Shown here piece by piece: positions 41,182 to 51,228 of a stretch of DNA of 64,000 bases. The translations under genes and the position numbers were made by a program. This DNA comes from Desulfovibrio sp. (lineage in GTDB: Bacteria > Desulfobacterota > Desulfovibrionia > Desulfovibrionales > Desulfovibrionaceae). Every line of letters starts with the position of its first letter. The first letter of the stretch is position 1. The notes beneath the pieces were generated by a model, which was not told where the DNA came from, made no database searches, and worked only from the letters and a program-made list of their open reading frames with translations. The stretch spans positions 1-64,000 of the forward strand of contig JAISLI010000003.1 of NCBI GenBank assembly GCA_031291035.1. The letters are read 5' to 3'.

Positions 41182-41776
41182 AGACAAAGGCCAGGAGAGC
41201 GGCCCTGTGCGCGTTATTTTTCTGGGTGACAGCCTGACGCGCCGTTTTTCCTGGGCTGAGGCCCTGCCGGGATTCGTCGTCCGCAATTTCGGCGTTGACG
41301 GCGATACAACCGCCGATGTTTTGGGGAGGCTTTCATTGGTGCTTGCCGCAAAGCCGGATGTCGTTTTTCTGCAGATCGGCATCAACGATTATCTGGGCAT
41401 GGAAGCCTGGATGGGGGAAAGTCCACCGTCCGCCGGGAAGATGTCGGTCATCGTGCGGAATCAGCGGGAGATATGGCAAAAATTGCAAAACGGTCTGCCG
41501 CGGATGAAACTGCACGTCTGCTCTCTTTTGCCGACGGCGTTTCCTTTTGACGACAGCGGGCGGACAAACGAAGGCATAAGGGAAACCAATGCGCGGCTTG
41601 AAAGAGCGGCGCGGGAAGCCGGACTGCCCTTCATATGTCTCTATTCCCGCCTTGCCGATGCCGACGGCAGGCTGGCGGATGAATACAGTCAGGACGGCGT
41701 GCACCTGACGCCCGCCGCCTATGCCGTCTGGCTTGGGGCCATCCGTCCGTTTCTGGACAGTTTCCACCCGCCCTGA
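41099..41776 (+). CDS. SGNH/GDSL-hydrolase family exported protein
   Basis: VIFLGDSLTRRFSW (GDS), VNFGVDGDTT-like block, FLQIGINDYLG, DGVHLTPAAYAVW. Confidence 0.85.
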   Translation: MAVFSLVFFWLASVVRAWSAGDAPAFSEDKGQESGPVRVIFLGDSLTRRFSWAEALPGFVVRNFGVDGDTTADVLGRLSLVLAAKPDVVFLQIGINDYLGMEAWMGESPPSAGKMSVIVRNQREIWQKLQNGLPRMKLHVCSLLPTAFPFDDSGRTNEGIRETNARLERAAREAGLPFICLYSRLADADGRLADEYSQDGVHLTPAAYAVWLGAIRPFLDSFHPP

Positions 41777-41853
41777 TACACTTTCTCAACGCTTCGGCCC
41801 CGGTCGGTCCGCAGCCGGGGTTGTTACGTTATCCGCAACGTAAGGAAAATGCC

Positions 41854-42762
41854 ATGGCGAGATACGCATTGACCGTCAGAGAACTGGGCGAAGCCGCTTG
41901 CTGGCTTCTGGCGAGACAGGCCGTCGGCATCCGCGATGCCGGGGAGTATACGGATTTCATGCAGGGCAGAACGGCGGTGCTGATTTTTTATCAGGAGGCC
42001 CTGCCCGAACGCCTTTGCGTGACGGCGGCCGTGCGGCAGATGTCCGGGTTTGTGGTGTACGAAAGCCCCAGTGCCCGCCGCAGGGAGGAACTGACCCGCT
42101 ACAAGCGCCAGATTTTGCCGGTTTTTGATTATTTTGTGGATTGTCTGTATATTTACGGCATACCTGTTTGCGGCATATCTCCGGCTCCCCTGGACATTGA
42201 GCGCGTTCAGGTGAAATTTCCCATTATCAATGCGGGCGGTCCCGACGCGCACCCTGTGCATGCCCTGGCCGATGTCGCCTGCATGTTGCGCGGTTCGGGG
42301 GATCTGCGGGAGGTCACGGCGGCATGGATAGGCTGCGCCAACGGTACGCTGTGTTCGCTCATTGAGGCGACAGCCTTTTTCCCCTTTGCGTTGCGCATAT
42401 CGCTGCCTCCTTTTGTCGATGCCGCGCCGATGCGGGAAGCGGCAAGGCGCCTGCGGACGCCGGTGACTTTTACGGACAGCCCCGAAGAGGCCCTGCGGGG
42501 GGCGGATTATATTTTTGCCGGCTGTAGCGGAGAAATGAGCGGAGATGAAGCGAAAGTATGGCGTCTTGACGCAAGGCTCATGGCGCTTGCCGCGGAGAAG
42601 GCGCGCGTGATGCTGAGCGCTTCGCCCATAGACGTCATTGCCGTGGACGACGAAATTTTCGCCAGTCCGGCTTCCCTTCTGCGTCGCCAGGCGGAGTACC
42701 GTCTGCGTGTGCACAAGCGGATGCTGCACTGGGTTTTTCTGGAAGATGATTTCAAAATTTAG
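41854..42762 (+). CDS. Ornithine/aspartate carbamoyltransferase-fold protein lacking catalytic motifs
   Basis: NAGGPDAHPVHALADVACMLRGSGDLREVTAAWIGCANGT and VDDEIFASPASLLRRQAEYRLRVHKRMLHWVF match OTCase framework; STRTR replaced by ALPER, HCLP replaced by SASP. Confidence 0.7.
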   Translation: MARYALTVRELGEAACWLLARQAVGIRDAGEYTDFMQGRTAVLIFYQEALPERLCVTAAVRQMSGFVVYESPSARRREELTRYKRQILPVFDYFVDCLYIYGIPVCGISPAPLDIERVQVKFPIINAGGPDAHPVHALADVACMLRGSGDLREVTAAWIGCANGTLCSLIEATAFFPFALRISLPPFVDAAPMREAARRLRTPVTFTDSPEEALRGADYIFAGCSGEMSGDEAKVWRLDARLMALAAEKARVMLSASPIDVIAVDDEIFASPASLLRRQAEYRLRVHKRMLHWVFLEDDFKI

Positions 42763-42764
42763 GC

Positions 42765-42809
42765 GAGATTGGCGCAAGGCGGATTTACTCCGCCGCAAGC
42801 GACAATCTC
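42765..42809. repeat. Structured intergenic hairpin
   Basis: GAGATTG...GGCGGA-TTTAC-TCCGCC...CAATCTC nested stems. Confidence 0.55.
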
Positions 42810-42844
42810 CCTGAAGGGAGAGGTTTCAAACCATAGAGGAATTT

Positions 42845-43582
42845 TTGATGAAATTTTTACGCGTCTGCTGCATGATAACCGCCCTTCCTGCTTTTCTCGG
42901 CTGCGCCGCCCTGCAACGCGGCATGAGCGGCGCGGCGTACGTATCCACCGCAAGGCCGGCCATCGCTCTTCAGGCCGCCAGACTTCCGCTGCTTGCGGCG
43001 GGTGAGGGACGCGCCACTCTTTTCGGCGACAATATGCCGGCGGGTGCGCAGGCGCGCGTGTGGCTGGCGGTCTACGGCGACGTTTCCCCGGAAAGCCCGC
43101 TGGCTGTCGCCGCCCATGCCGAGGTGCAGAGCGGCTGGTATTGGGACGGCATCATGCGCCGTCCCTTCAGCGTCAATGAAGGCGTGGAAATTGTGGGCGG
43201 TCGGGAATTCCAGGCCTGCACCTATATTGTCGGGGGCGAGCGCGATCCTTTCGGCGCGTTTGCCCCCGGCGACGCGGACAGGCCCGCGCGCTGGATAGCG
43301 CGCGGTTTGGCGGCGCGGACCAATTTTTACGCGGACAAAATTATTCTGGAATACCGCGAGCGTCTTCCGGAAAGCATCACTTCGCTCACGGCCCTGCCGT
43401 TGGGATACGGAAATTTTGTCAGGGAATTCGAGCAGCGGGCCAGAGAGAGTTTTATCGTGACCTCCGCGCCCCCGGAGACCGCGGAGATCAGGAAAGGATA
43501 CGCGAATGCCGTCCGCTGGAGATACATGAATGAAAAATTTCTCGGCACAGTCTCAAAATATGACAATATCAGCCGGCCTTGA
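42845..43582 (+). CDS. Lipoprotein of unknown function (possibly DUF4851)
   Basis: Lipobox FLGCAA; lineage-specific appearance. Confidence 0.6.
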   Translation: MMKFLRVCCMITALPAFLGCAALQRGMSGAAYVSTARPAIALQAARLPLLAAGEGRATLFGDNMPAGAQARVWLAVYGDVSPESPLAVAAHAEVQSGWYWDGIMRRPFSVNEGVEIVGGREFQACTYIVGGERDPFGAFAPGDADRPARWIARGLAARTNFYADKIILEYRERLPESITSLTALPLGYGNFVREFEQRARESFIVTSAPPETAEIRKGYANAVRWRYMNEKFLGTVSKYDNISRP

Positions 43583-43690
43583 GCTTGTTTCCCTATGCCC
43601 GCCTCTCCGGGGCCGGAGCCGGGTTCCCGCGCCGCTGCCTGATCTCCGTCCGCCCGGCACCGGCAGGCTTGCGGAAATTTTATCCTTGCG

Positions 43691-44533
43691 TCATGCGTCC
43701 GGCTCCCGGCTCGCGGGCCAGGCCAGCGTCCCGTTCATGCTTCCCGTCCGGTAGCCTTTCAGATCAACAGCCGCGTAGGCAAAGCCCAGCGCATTCAACC
43801 GCCTGTAAACAGAGGCGCGCACTCCGGCGTCCGCCAGAAGCGCGAACCCCTCCTCGTCAACCTCAATGCGGGCCAGTTTGCCCTGTTCGTGGAAGCGCAC
43901 GCGCACCTGCCTGAAGCCGTTGTCAAGCAAAAATTGCTCCGCCGCGTCAATGCGGCGCAGGCGCTCTGGCTCTATCCGCTCCCCGTAGGGAAAGCGCGAC
44001 GCCAGACAGGCAAAGGACGGTTTGTCCCATGTGGGCAGCCCCATTTTTTTGGAGAGGAGGCGAATTTCGGCCTTGCCCAGCCGGGCCAGACGCAAGGGGC
44101 TGAGCACGGAAAGCTCCGCCAGGGCCTGCAGGCCCGGGCGGTAGTCGCCCTCGTCGTCAATATTGGACGCCTCAATGACCCGGGATATTCCCTGTTCCCG
44201 CGCCAGCTTCCATATTTTTGCAAAAAGCTCTTTCTTGCAGAGATAGCAGCGGTTCGGGGGGTTGTCGCTGAATCCGTCCAAATCAAGCTCTTCGGAATCA
44301 ATCACAAAATGCCTGACGCCCAGAGACTCGGCGAACATTTCCGCCGCGCGCAGTTCCCTCTGCGGAAAACTCAGTGAGCGCCCGGTAACGGCAATCACCT
44401 TGTCTCCAAGCGTGTCGCGGGCGACTTTGAGAAGAAAGCTGGAGTCGGCGCCTCCGGAAAAAGCCGCCGCCGCGCTGTCGAGACCGCGCAGACAGTCCGT
44501 CAGCAGCGCGAGTTTGTCCTGTGCCTCGTTCAT
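43691..44533 (-). CDS. larE: ATP-dependent sacrificial sulfur transferase LarE
   Basis: AAFSGGADSSFLLKVA (PP-loop), NRCYLCKKELF, KPSFACLASRFPYG. Confidence 0.92.
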   Translation of the reverse strand: MNEAQDKLALLTDCLRGLDSAAAAFSGGADSSFLLKVARDTLGDKVIAVTGRSLSFPQRELRAAEMFAESLGVRHFVIDSEELDLDGFSDNPPNRCYLCKKELFAKIWKLAREQGISRVIEASNIDDEGDYRPGLQALAELSVLSPLRLARLGKAEIRLLSKKMGLPTWDKPSFACLASRFPYGERIEPERLRRIDAAEQFLLDNGFRQVRVRFHEQGKLARIEVDEEGFALLADAGVRASVYRRLNALGFAYAAVDLKGYRTGSMNGTLAWPASREPDA

Positions 44534-44562
44534 ACATTCCCCACGGCAACGGCGTTGCGGCG

Positions 44563-45852
44563 TCAAATCGCTTCAAGCGCGTCCGCGAGCGCGCCGGTAA
44601 TGTCGTCAATATGCTCAAGCCCTATGGAGAGGCGAATCAAATCGCCGTGCAGCCCGCCGGCCGCCTGCGCCTCCTGCGACAACTGCGAATGCGTCGTGCT
44701 GCCGGAATGGATAATCAGGCTTTTGGCATCGCCCACATTGGCGAGCAGGCTGAAAAGTTCAATATTGTCCACCAGTTTTATTGCGGCTTCTTCCCCGCCC
44801 CTGACGCCGAAAACGACCATTCCGCCTTTGCCCGCGGGCAGATATTTTTCCGCGAGAGGATAGGAGGGGTCTCCTTCCAGGCCGGGATAGCGCACCCAGG
44901 CGACCTTTGGGTGTCTTTTGAGATATTCGGCGACGGCGAATGCGTTTTCGCTGTGCCTTGCCATGCGCAGGGGCAGGGTTTCAACCCCCTGGAGGAACTG
45001 CCAGGCGGCGTCGGGGGCGAGCGTCGGTCCCTGATTGCGCAAGCCGACGGTACGCAGACGGAGCGCGAAGGCGACGGGATTCAGATCGCCGAGGTCATGC
45101 GCGAAGCGCAAGCCGTGATACCCGCGGTCCGGCTCATTGTAGAGCGCGAATTTGGGATCGCTCCAGTCAAATTTGCCCGCGTCAACGGCAATGCCCCCTA
45201 TCCCCACGCCATGCCCGCCAATCCATTTGCTCAACGAATGAATGACGATATCGGCGCCGTATTCTATGGGACGCAGGAGCGTCGGCGGGGTAAAAGTGGC
45301 GTCAACGATGAGCGGCAGATGAAATTTCCGGGCCACGGCGGCATATCCGGCGATGTCCGCCACATCCAGCACGGGATTCCCGATGGTTTCGACAAAAAGG
45401 GCGCGCGTCTTTGCGCTGACGGCCTTTTCCACCGCCGCGAAATCATTCACCGGCGTAAAACGCACCGTAATGCCCTGCTGAGGCAGGATGGCGTCAAACA
45501 TGGTGTACGTGCCGCCGTAAAGATTGACGGCGCTCACCAGTTCGTCGCCGGAGCGCAGGATGTTGGTTATGGAAAAATATACGGCCGCCGTGCCGCTGGC
45601 CAGCGAAAGGGCCGCCGCGCCGCCGTCCAGCTCCGCCAGGCGTTTTTCGAGCACGTCATTGGTGGGATTCATAAGCCGGGCGTAAATGTTGCCGGCTTCG
45701 CGCAGGGCAAACAAATCCGCGCCGTGCTTTGAATTGCGGAATTTGTACGCCGTGGTCCGGTAGACCGGCACGGCCCGGGCCATGGTGGTCGGGTCGGCCT
45801 CCTGCCCGGCGTGCAGGGCAAGGGTTTCGATATGATATGGTCGTTTTGGCAT
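44563..45852 (-). CDS. O-acetylhomoserine aminocarboxypropyltransferase/cysteine synthase family
   Basis: ETLALHAGQEADPTTMARAVPVYRTTAYKF; DIVIHSLSKWIGGHG (PLP Lys). Confidence 0.94.
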   Translation of the reverse strand: MPKRPYHIETLALHAGQEADPTTMARAVPVYRTTAYKFRNSKHGADLFALREAGNIYARLMNPTNDVLEKRLAELDGGAAALSLASGTAAVYFSITNILRSGDELVSAVNLYGGTYTMFDAILPQQGITVRFTPVNDFAAVEKAVSAKTRALFVETIGNPVLDVADIAGYAAVARKFHLPLIVDATFTPPTLLRPIEYGADIVIHSLSKWIGGHGVGIGGIAVDAGKFDWSDPKFALYNEPDRGYHGLRFAHDLGDLNPVAFALRLRTVGLRNQGPTLAPDAAWQFLQGVETLPLRMARHSENAFAVAEYLKRHPKVAWVRYPGLEGDPSYPLAEKYLPAGKGGMVVFGVRGGEEAAIKLVDNIELFSLLANVGDAKSLIIHSGSTTHSQLSQEAQAAGGLHGDLIRLSIGLEHIDDITGALADALEAI

Positions 45853-46131
45853 AACTGAGCCTCCATAAGGTGGAGATTGAGGAGTCCCGGCTCCTGAACA
45901 TTCTGCCGTACCGCCGCTCGCGCTCGACGCCCGCAACGGAAAGACCGGGCAGGGGCGCGCCCCCTCCGCCATCTCTCCTGCGGGCTGCCTTATCCGGAAT
46001 TTTCGGAATATACGGCATGATGTCAAGCAGAATATTCTATTACGATGTATTGTGCCATACCGATCTTTCCCGCACTTCGGGAGAATCCTTCGGCATCCCC
46101 CGAAATAGCGTGAATTGGGGAAATTACGACA

Positions 46132-46608
46132 GTGCCCGAAATTCAGCTATTCGGGCTGACGCTCAAGGGCGACAGCCTGAAAGAGGAAGTATTGCAGTGT
46201 ATTGACAAAGCGATTCCTTTTCCCCTTCTTTTTGAGTTGCGGCGCAAAGGGCAAGTCCGCTATACTGCCGCCTACAAACGGCCCAGCACGGCGGACAGCG
46301 CCGTATGGGTTGTGAGCGGCTATTTCAGCAACGGCTGGCAGCCAGCGGATTCCCCTAGAAAGTCCTTGCCTGTGGTATTGAATATGGAATGCCTCTATGC
46401 GTCCTTACTTGAGCCGTTACTTCCCTTTGAGGCGCGTCCTGGCGAAGGACTTGCGGAGCATATTTTGTGGATTGAGGTTATACAAAAACTTCAGGCAGAG
46501 ATTGCGCGCTACGAAAACGAGATGATTAGGGAAAAGCAATTCAATAAGAAGATAGCGTTGAATCAAACCGTAAGAGATCTACAAACGAAACTAAAAGTCT
46601 TGGCTTGA
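46132..46608 (+). pseudogene. DUF4391 domain protein, N-terminally truncated
   Basis: EIQLFGLTLKGDSLKEEVLQCIDKAIPFPLLFELRRKGQVRYTAAYK...REKQFNKKIALNQTVRDLQTKL matches DUF4391 core and C-terminal coil; only GTG start, in-frame TGA at 46111-46113; DUF4391 proteins recalled as clearly longer. Confidence 0.65.
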
Positions 46609-46652
46609 CGCTCAAAAATGCACAGAGCATTTCTAATTCTTGATGAGCAAGT

Positions 46653-47534
46653 ATGAGTTTCATAAATAATTATAGCCCATTGCGGTACCCAGGCGGGAAA
46701 TCTTCCGCCGCCGGATATTTTGTGGACATACTATCCGCCAACAACATCGGCAACAATGGTGTCTACTGTGAACCTTTTGCCGGAGGTGCTGGGGTAGCGC
46801 TCACATTGCTTTTAACCGGGCGAGTTGAGCGCATAGTTATTAACGACTTCGATCCATGTATTGCGGCATTTTGGACAGCTTTGCTTGATTTTCCAGATAA
46901 ATTTATCAATGAAATAGATAGGTGTGAAATATCAATTGACGCTTGGGAAAAACACAGAGCCGTTTATGATAATGCTGCCGCACTTGACTTGACAGACCAC
47001 GATGTGCGATTTTCTCTTGGATTCTCTACATTCTTCCTCAACCGCACAAACCGTGCGGGAATTCTGCCCAAAGCAGGGCCTATTGGAGGCAGGCAACAGG
47101 CAGGAGCTTATCGCCTTGATGCCAGATTCAAAAAAAATGTCCTGATTGAGCGGATTAAAAAAATTGCCGCAGCCAAGGAGAGGATTGTCTTTACTTCCGA
47201 TGATGCTCTTCTATTTATCAAAAATTTACTAACAAGAGGCTTTGAGCAGGAAAAATTATTCTTGTACTTAGACCCACCATACTATCACAGAGGCAAAGAT
47301 TTATATCTGAACTTTTATAATCACAATGACCATTTGTCTCTAGCTGAATACATGAAGAAATTTAACTGTTGCAAGTGGATGATGACATATGACGATTGCG
47401 ATGAAATAAAAACGCTCTATGCGAGCAAGCATATTTCAGTCAACGACTTTACCCTGCAATACAGTATGCAACTAGTCAGAAAGGCTAAAGAAGTTTTGAT
47501 TACTCCGCAATTTACTATGATACCAAGAGGATAA
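46653..47534 (+). CDS. D12-class N6-adenine DNA methyltransferase (Dam/DpnM-like)
   Basis: LRYPGGKSSAAGYF, CEPFAGGAGVALTLL (motif I), YLDPPYYHRG (motif IV). Confidence 0.94.
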   Translation: MSFINNYSPLRYPGGKSSAAGYFVDILSANNIGNNGVYCEPFAGGAGVALTLLLTGRVERIVINDFDPCIAAFWTALLDFPDKFINEIDRCEISIDAWEKHRAVYDNAAALDLTDHDVRFSLGFSTFFLNRTNRAGILPKAGPIGGRQQAGAYRLDARFKKNVLIERIKKIAAAKERIVFTSDDALLFIKNLLTRGFEQEKLFLYLDPPYYHRGKDLYLNFYNHNDHLSLAEYMKKFNCCKWMMTYDDCDEIKTLYASKHISVNDFTLQYSMQLVRKAKEVLITPQFTMIPRG

Positions 47535-47536
47535 GA

Positions 47537-49276
47537 ATGCCTAGAAACCGCGGACAAACATCTCCTCCATCGACGAGGGTGCAAAAATTAACTGTTGAAA
47601 AGTTTCGAGCTTTTTCTCCAGGTGCAAGTTTGTCTGTTGATGAAAAGATCACCTTGATTGCCGGACAAAATGGGACAGCAAAATCAACAATCCTTGGGAT
47701 GTTATCCCAGCCTCTTGGATTTCCGACTCGCACTAAAGGCGAATCGCAATATACGACTGCTTATCATGGCATAGATTTGCTGACGCTGAAAACTATCACA
47801 GGTGAGTATTTTAAGGCGGAATATTCAGAAATTTTTAGAATGTCCGCACAGTTTGATCCGCCGCAGGAGCATAAGTACACAGTGTTTGTTGCTGGCGATA
47901 GCGTTATCTCTACGTCGCGCGTTGCGACGAAAGGGCTTATTGTAACATCTGAAGCACGGAAGGATCAAAAAAAGAATCATTTGCGCTTTGTGACAAATTC
48001 CGATTCGCGTGCCCCTGGAGAGGGAAATTTTCCGCACCCAGTAATTTTTTTAGGGCTTGAACGATTACGCCCTCTCGCAAAGTGCGAAAAAATTACAACA
48101 GCGCAATGCTCCTTGGATGCAGAAGATAAGGCGTATTGGGAAAAGAGTTATAAAAGAATTCTTTATGCTCCGCCTGGCGAGCAAATAACTTCTGAGGAAA
48201 TCAATACCGGAAACGCCAAAGGCACTTACCAATCAGTCAAAACAAACAAACATGATAGTCTGGGAGCCTCAGCAGGGCAGGATAACATCGGCCAAATTTT
48301 GACCGCGATTCTCTCATTTCGCGCGTTAAAACGTCTGCTTGGCGACAAATACCAAGGAGGTTTACTGCTTGTTGATGAACTGGACGCATCACTACATCCA
48401 ACGTCGCAAGAAATTTTGTTTCGTGTCCTGTTTGAAGCCTGCAATGATCTGTCTCTACAGGTTGTAGCAACAACGCATTCGCTTACCCTGCTGAAGTTTG
48501 CCGATGAGTTTAGGCCGCAATGCTCCAAATTGGCTTATTTGCGAAAGCGTGGCGGAAAAATTCATATTTTTGAGGGCGTAGACTTTGGTTTTGTCGAAAG
48601 AGATCTTGCTCTCATTAGGAAGCCTGCCCAAAAAGCGGTAAAGCCAATTAAGACAACTGTTCTTTTTGAGGATAGCGTGGGGAGTAAATTTTTTAAGCAA
48701 GTCACGGGAAACATTTTCTCAAAATATGTGAAAGTTCATATCACTCCTCAAAATAACCGAGAAATGTCTCTGCCTGACAATGTATTATCCCGATTGGCGA
48801 AAAGCAACATCCCGGAATTCAAAAAAATTGTATATATTCTCGACCCGGATGCGCAAGGAATGGCGAATTCTGGTACTGATCCTATTCTGGCTCTCCCCGG
48901 TGGCGCGGCTATAGAGCGTATGCTTTTCCAATTCCTTGCAAGCCTGCCAGATGACGACCCTGCCTGGGAAAACGAGCTGGATTGCTCCCAGCAAGAATGT
49001 TTTATAGATTACAACTACCTGAAGGGAGCTTCAGCTCCTATTGATGCATTAAAGAAGTGGCTACGCATGTGTAGCCGTAAAAATTTTTTTGGCCCCAAAG
49101 ACAAAAATGTCTATCAGCTTTGGGTAAAACGCAACACAGATGCTGCAAAAGCCTTTTGCCTAAAATTTTTAGAAAAGCTGAAGATGGTTAAAAACGACAG
49201 TGTGATCGACGCGGCTGATCAGATTACGCTCGCGATAGAGCAAAAATTTGCGTCAACGCCTAATTCCACTAATTGA
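47537..49276 (+). CDS. AAA ATPase with TOPRIM-like C-terminal motifs (OLD-like)
   Basis: Walker A GQNGTAKST, Walker B GGLLLVDELDASLHPTSQE, ATTHSL; C-terminal VLFEDSVGSKFF, YILDPDAQG (DxD), LPGGAAIERMLFQFL. Confidence 0.85.
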   Translation: MPRNRGQTSPPSTRVQKLTVEKFRAFSPGASLSVDEKITLIAGQNGTAKSTILGMLSQPLGFPTRTKGESQYTTAYHGIDLLTLKTITGEYFKAEYSEIFRMSAQFDPPQEHKYTVFVAGDSVISTSRVATKGLIVTSEARKDQKKNHLRFVTNSDSRAPGEGNFPHPVIFLGLERLRPLAKCEKITTAQCSLDAEDKAYWEKSYKRILYAPPGEQITSEEINTGNAKGTYQSVKTNKHDSLGASAGQDNIGQILTAILSFRALKRLLGDKYQGGLLLVDELDASLHPTSQEILFRVLFEACNDLSLQVVATTHSLTLLKFADEFRPQCSKLAYLRKRGGKIHIFEGVDFGFVERDLALIRKPAQKAVKPIKTTVLFEDSVGSKFFKQVTGNIFSKYVKVHITPQNNREMSLPDNVLSRLAKSNIPEFKKIVYILDPDAQGMANSGTDPILALPGGAAIERMLFQFLASLPDDDPAWENELDCSQQECFIDYNYLKGASAPIDALKKWLRMCSRKNFFGPKDKNVYQLWVKRNTDAAKAFCLKFLEKLKMVKNDSVIDAADQITLAIEQKFASTPNSTN

Positions 49277-49284
49277 GGTTCTCC

Positions 49285-51228
49285 ATGCAAAAATTCAAAA
49301 TGCGCTCTCCGGATATGACCCAGGACAATATCGCTAAAATTCGCGAGTTGTTCCCCAATTGCGTGACCGAGGCGCATAGCGAAGTCGGAGAAGTTACGCT
49401 CCGGGTGGACTTTGACCTGCTCAGGCAGGAACTTTCCAGCGTGCTGGTGGAAGGCGCACAGGAACGCTACCGCCTGGACTGGCCGGGCAAGCGGCAGGCG
49501 TTGCTAACCGCCAATGCCCCCATTGCCAAAACCCTGCGCCCCTGCCGGGAAGAAAGCGTGGATTTTGATACGACGAAAAACCTGTATATCGAAGGCGACA
49601 ATCTGGACGCCCTGAAACTTTTGCAGGAAAGCTACCTGGGCAAAGTGAAGATGATTTACATTGATCCGCCATATAATACGGGGAATGATTTTATTTATGA
49701 AGATGATTTTGCGGAGGACATTGGAGAATATTTCAGGAAGTCGAATCAGAAGGATGGGGAAGGCAATCGGCTGGTGTTGAACAGCGAAGCCAATGGGCGT
49801 TTTCATTCTGATTGGCTGACGATGATGTATTCAAGAATAAGGCTGGCAAGGAATTTGTTACGGGATGATGGAGTGATTTTTATTAGTTGTGATGATCATG
49901 AAATTCATAATATGCGTAAGATATGCGATGAAATTTTTGGTGAAAAAAGCATAATATCCTCATCGTTTGTACTTAGCAACCCGAGAGGTAGACAATCAGA
50001 CACATATATTGCAACAGTTCATGATTCACTTTTAATATATAGTAAAAATATTAACTCATTAAATGTAAATGGTATGCTGCTGACGAAAGAAGAACGCTCG
50101 GATTTTAACCTCATTGACAATGATGGTGAGGCGTACCGATTGTTAGGGCTACGCCAAAGAGGTGCAGCATCAAAACGCTCTGACCGTCCTGATATGTATT
50201 TTCCTATTTATGTATGCCCTATAACTCAGGCTATTACATTAAACAAAATTGAGGGTTGGCATGAGGTTTTTCCCAAAAAATCTGATGGGAGCGATGGTCG
50301 TTGGATGTGGGGAAAAGAAAAATGTCTAAAAGACCATTCACTTCTAGTTGCAAGATTAATTGAGCGCCGTAATGAATATGACATTTTCGTCAAGGATTTC
50401 CTGAACAAATCTGGTACCGAAAGGACTAGGAAGCACAAAAGCGTTTGGAATTCAAAGGGATATAATAATCAAGCTGGAACACAAGAGGTAAAGGCAATTT
50501 TTAACGCTGACGTGATGTCATTTCCGAAATCAAAACAGCTTTTAATCGATATTTGTAACATGGGATCATCTAAAAATGACATCATCCTCGATTTCTTCTC
50601 CGGCTCCGCCACCACCGCCCACGCCGTCATGCAGCTAAACGCCGAAGACGGCGGCAACCGCCGGTTCATCATGGTGCAGCTTCCGGAACTTTGCGACGAA
50701 AAATCCGAAGCCTTCAAGGCCGGATACACAACCATTGCCGAAATAGGCAAAGAGCGTATCCGCCGGGCCGGGAAAAAAATCAAGGAAGACAACCCGCTGA
50801 CCACGCAAAACCTTGACACCGGCTTCCGCGTGCTCAAGGTGGATTCTTCCTGTATGGAAGACGTGTACTACACCCCGGATCAGATTGACCAGAAGCAGCT
50901 CTCCCTCTTTGCCGACAACATCAAGGCCGACCGGCGCGACAAACCGGAAGACCTGCTCTATCAGGTGCTCATTGACTGGGGCGTGGAACTGCATCTGCCC
51001 ATCAAGCCGGAAACCATTCAGGGCAAAAAGGTCTTTTTTGTGGATGAAAACGCTCTGGCCGCCTGCTTTGACTCCGGCATAAATGAATCCTTTGTTCAAA
51101 AACTGGCCAAACACAAACCTTTGCGCGCGGTGTTCCGCGACGCCGGTTTTGCTTCCGACGCCGCCCGCATCAACGCCGAGCAGATTTTCAAGCAGCTTTC
51201 GCCGCAGACCGAGGTGAAGGTTATATGA
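49285..51228 (+). CDS. mod: Type III restriction-modification methyltransferase (Mod, beta class)
   Basis: [20 protein letters not shown] then variable TRD then [42 protein letters not shown] before ATG 49285. Confidence 0.96.
   Translation: MQKFKMRSPDMTQDNIAKIRELFPNCVTEAHSEVGEVTLRVDFDLLRQELSSVLVEGAQERYRLDWPGKRQALLTANAPIAKTLRPCREESVDFDTTKNLYIEGDNLDALKLLQESYLGKVKMIYIDPPYNTGNDFIYEDDFAEDIGEYFRKSNQKDGEGNRLVLNSEANGRFHSDWLTMMYSRIRLARNLLRDDGVIFISCDDHEIHNMRKICDEIFGEKSIISSSFVLSNPRGRQSDTYIATVHDSLLIYSKNINSLNVNGMLLTKEERSDFNLIDNDGEAYRLLGLRQRGAASKRSDRPDMYFPIYVCPITQAITLNKIEGWHEVFPKKSDGSDGRWMWGKEKCLKDHSLLVARLIERRNEYDIFVKDFLNKSGTERTRKHKSVWNSKGYNNQAGTQEVKAIFNADVMSFPKSKQLLIDICNMGSSKNDIILDFFSGSATTAHAVMQLNAEDGGNRRFIMVQLPELCDEKSEAFKAGYTTIAEIGKERIRRAGKKIKEDNPLTTQNLDTGFRVLKVDSSCMEDVYYTPDQIDQKQLSLFADNIKADRRDKPEDLLYQVLIDWGVELHLPIKPETIQGKKVFFVDENALAACFDSGINESFVQKLAKHKPLRAVFRDAGFASDAARINAEQIFKQLSPQTEVKVI

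Noticed and set aside
45853-46030. Possible SAM riboswitch upstream of O-acetylhomoserine sulfhydrylase
   Set aside because: A few purine-rich stretches resemble the SAM-I core, but the conserved GATGAAACC-type segments are absent.
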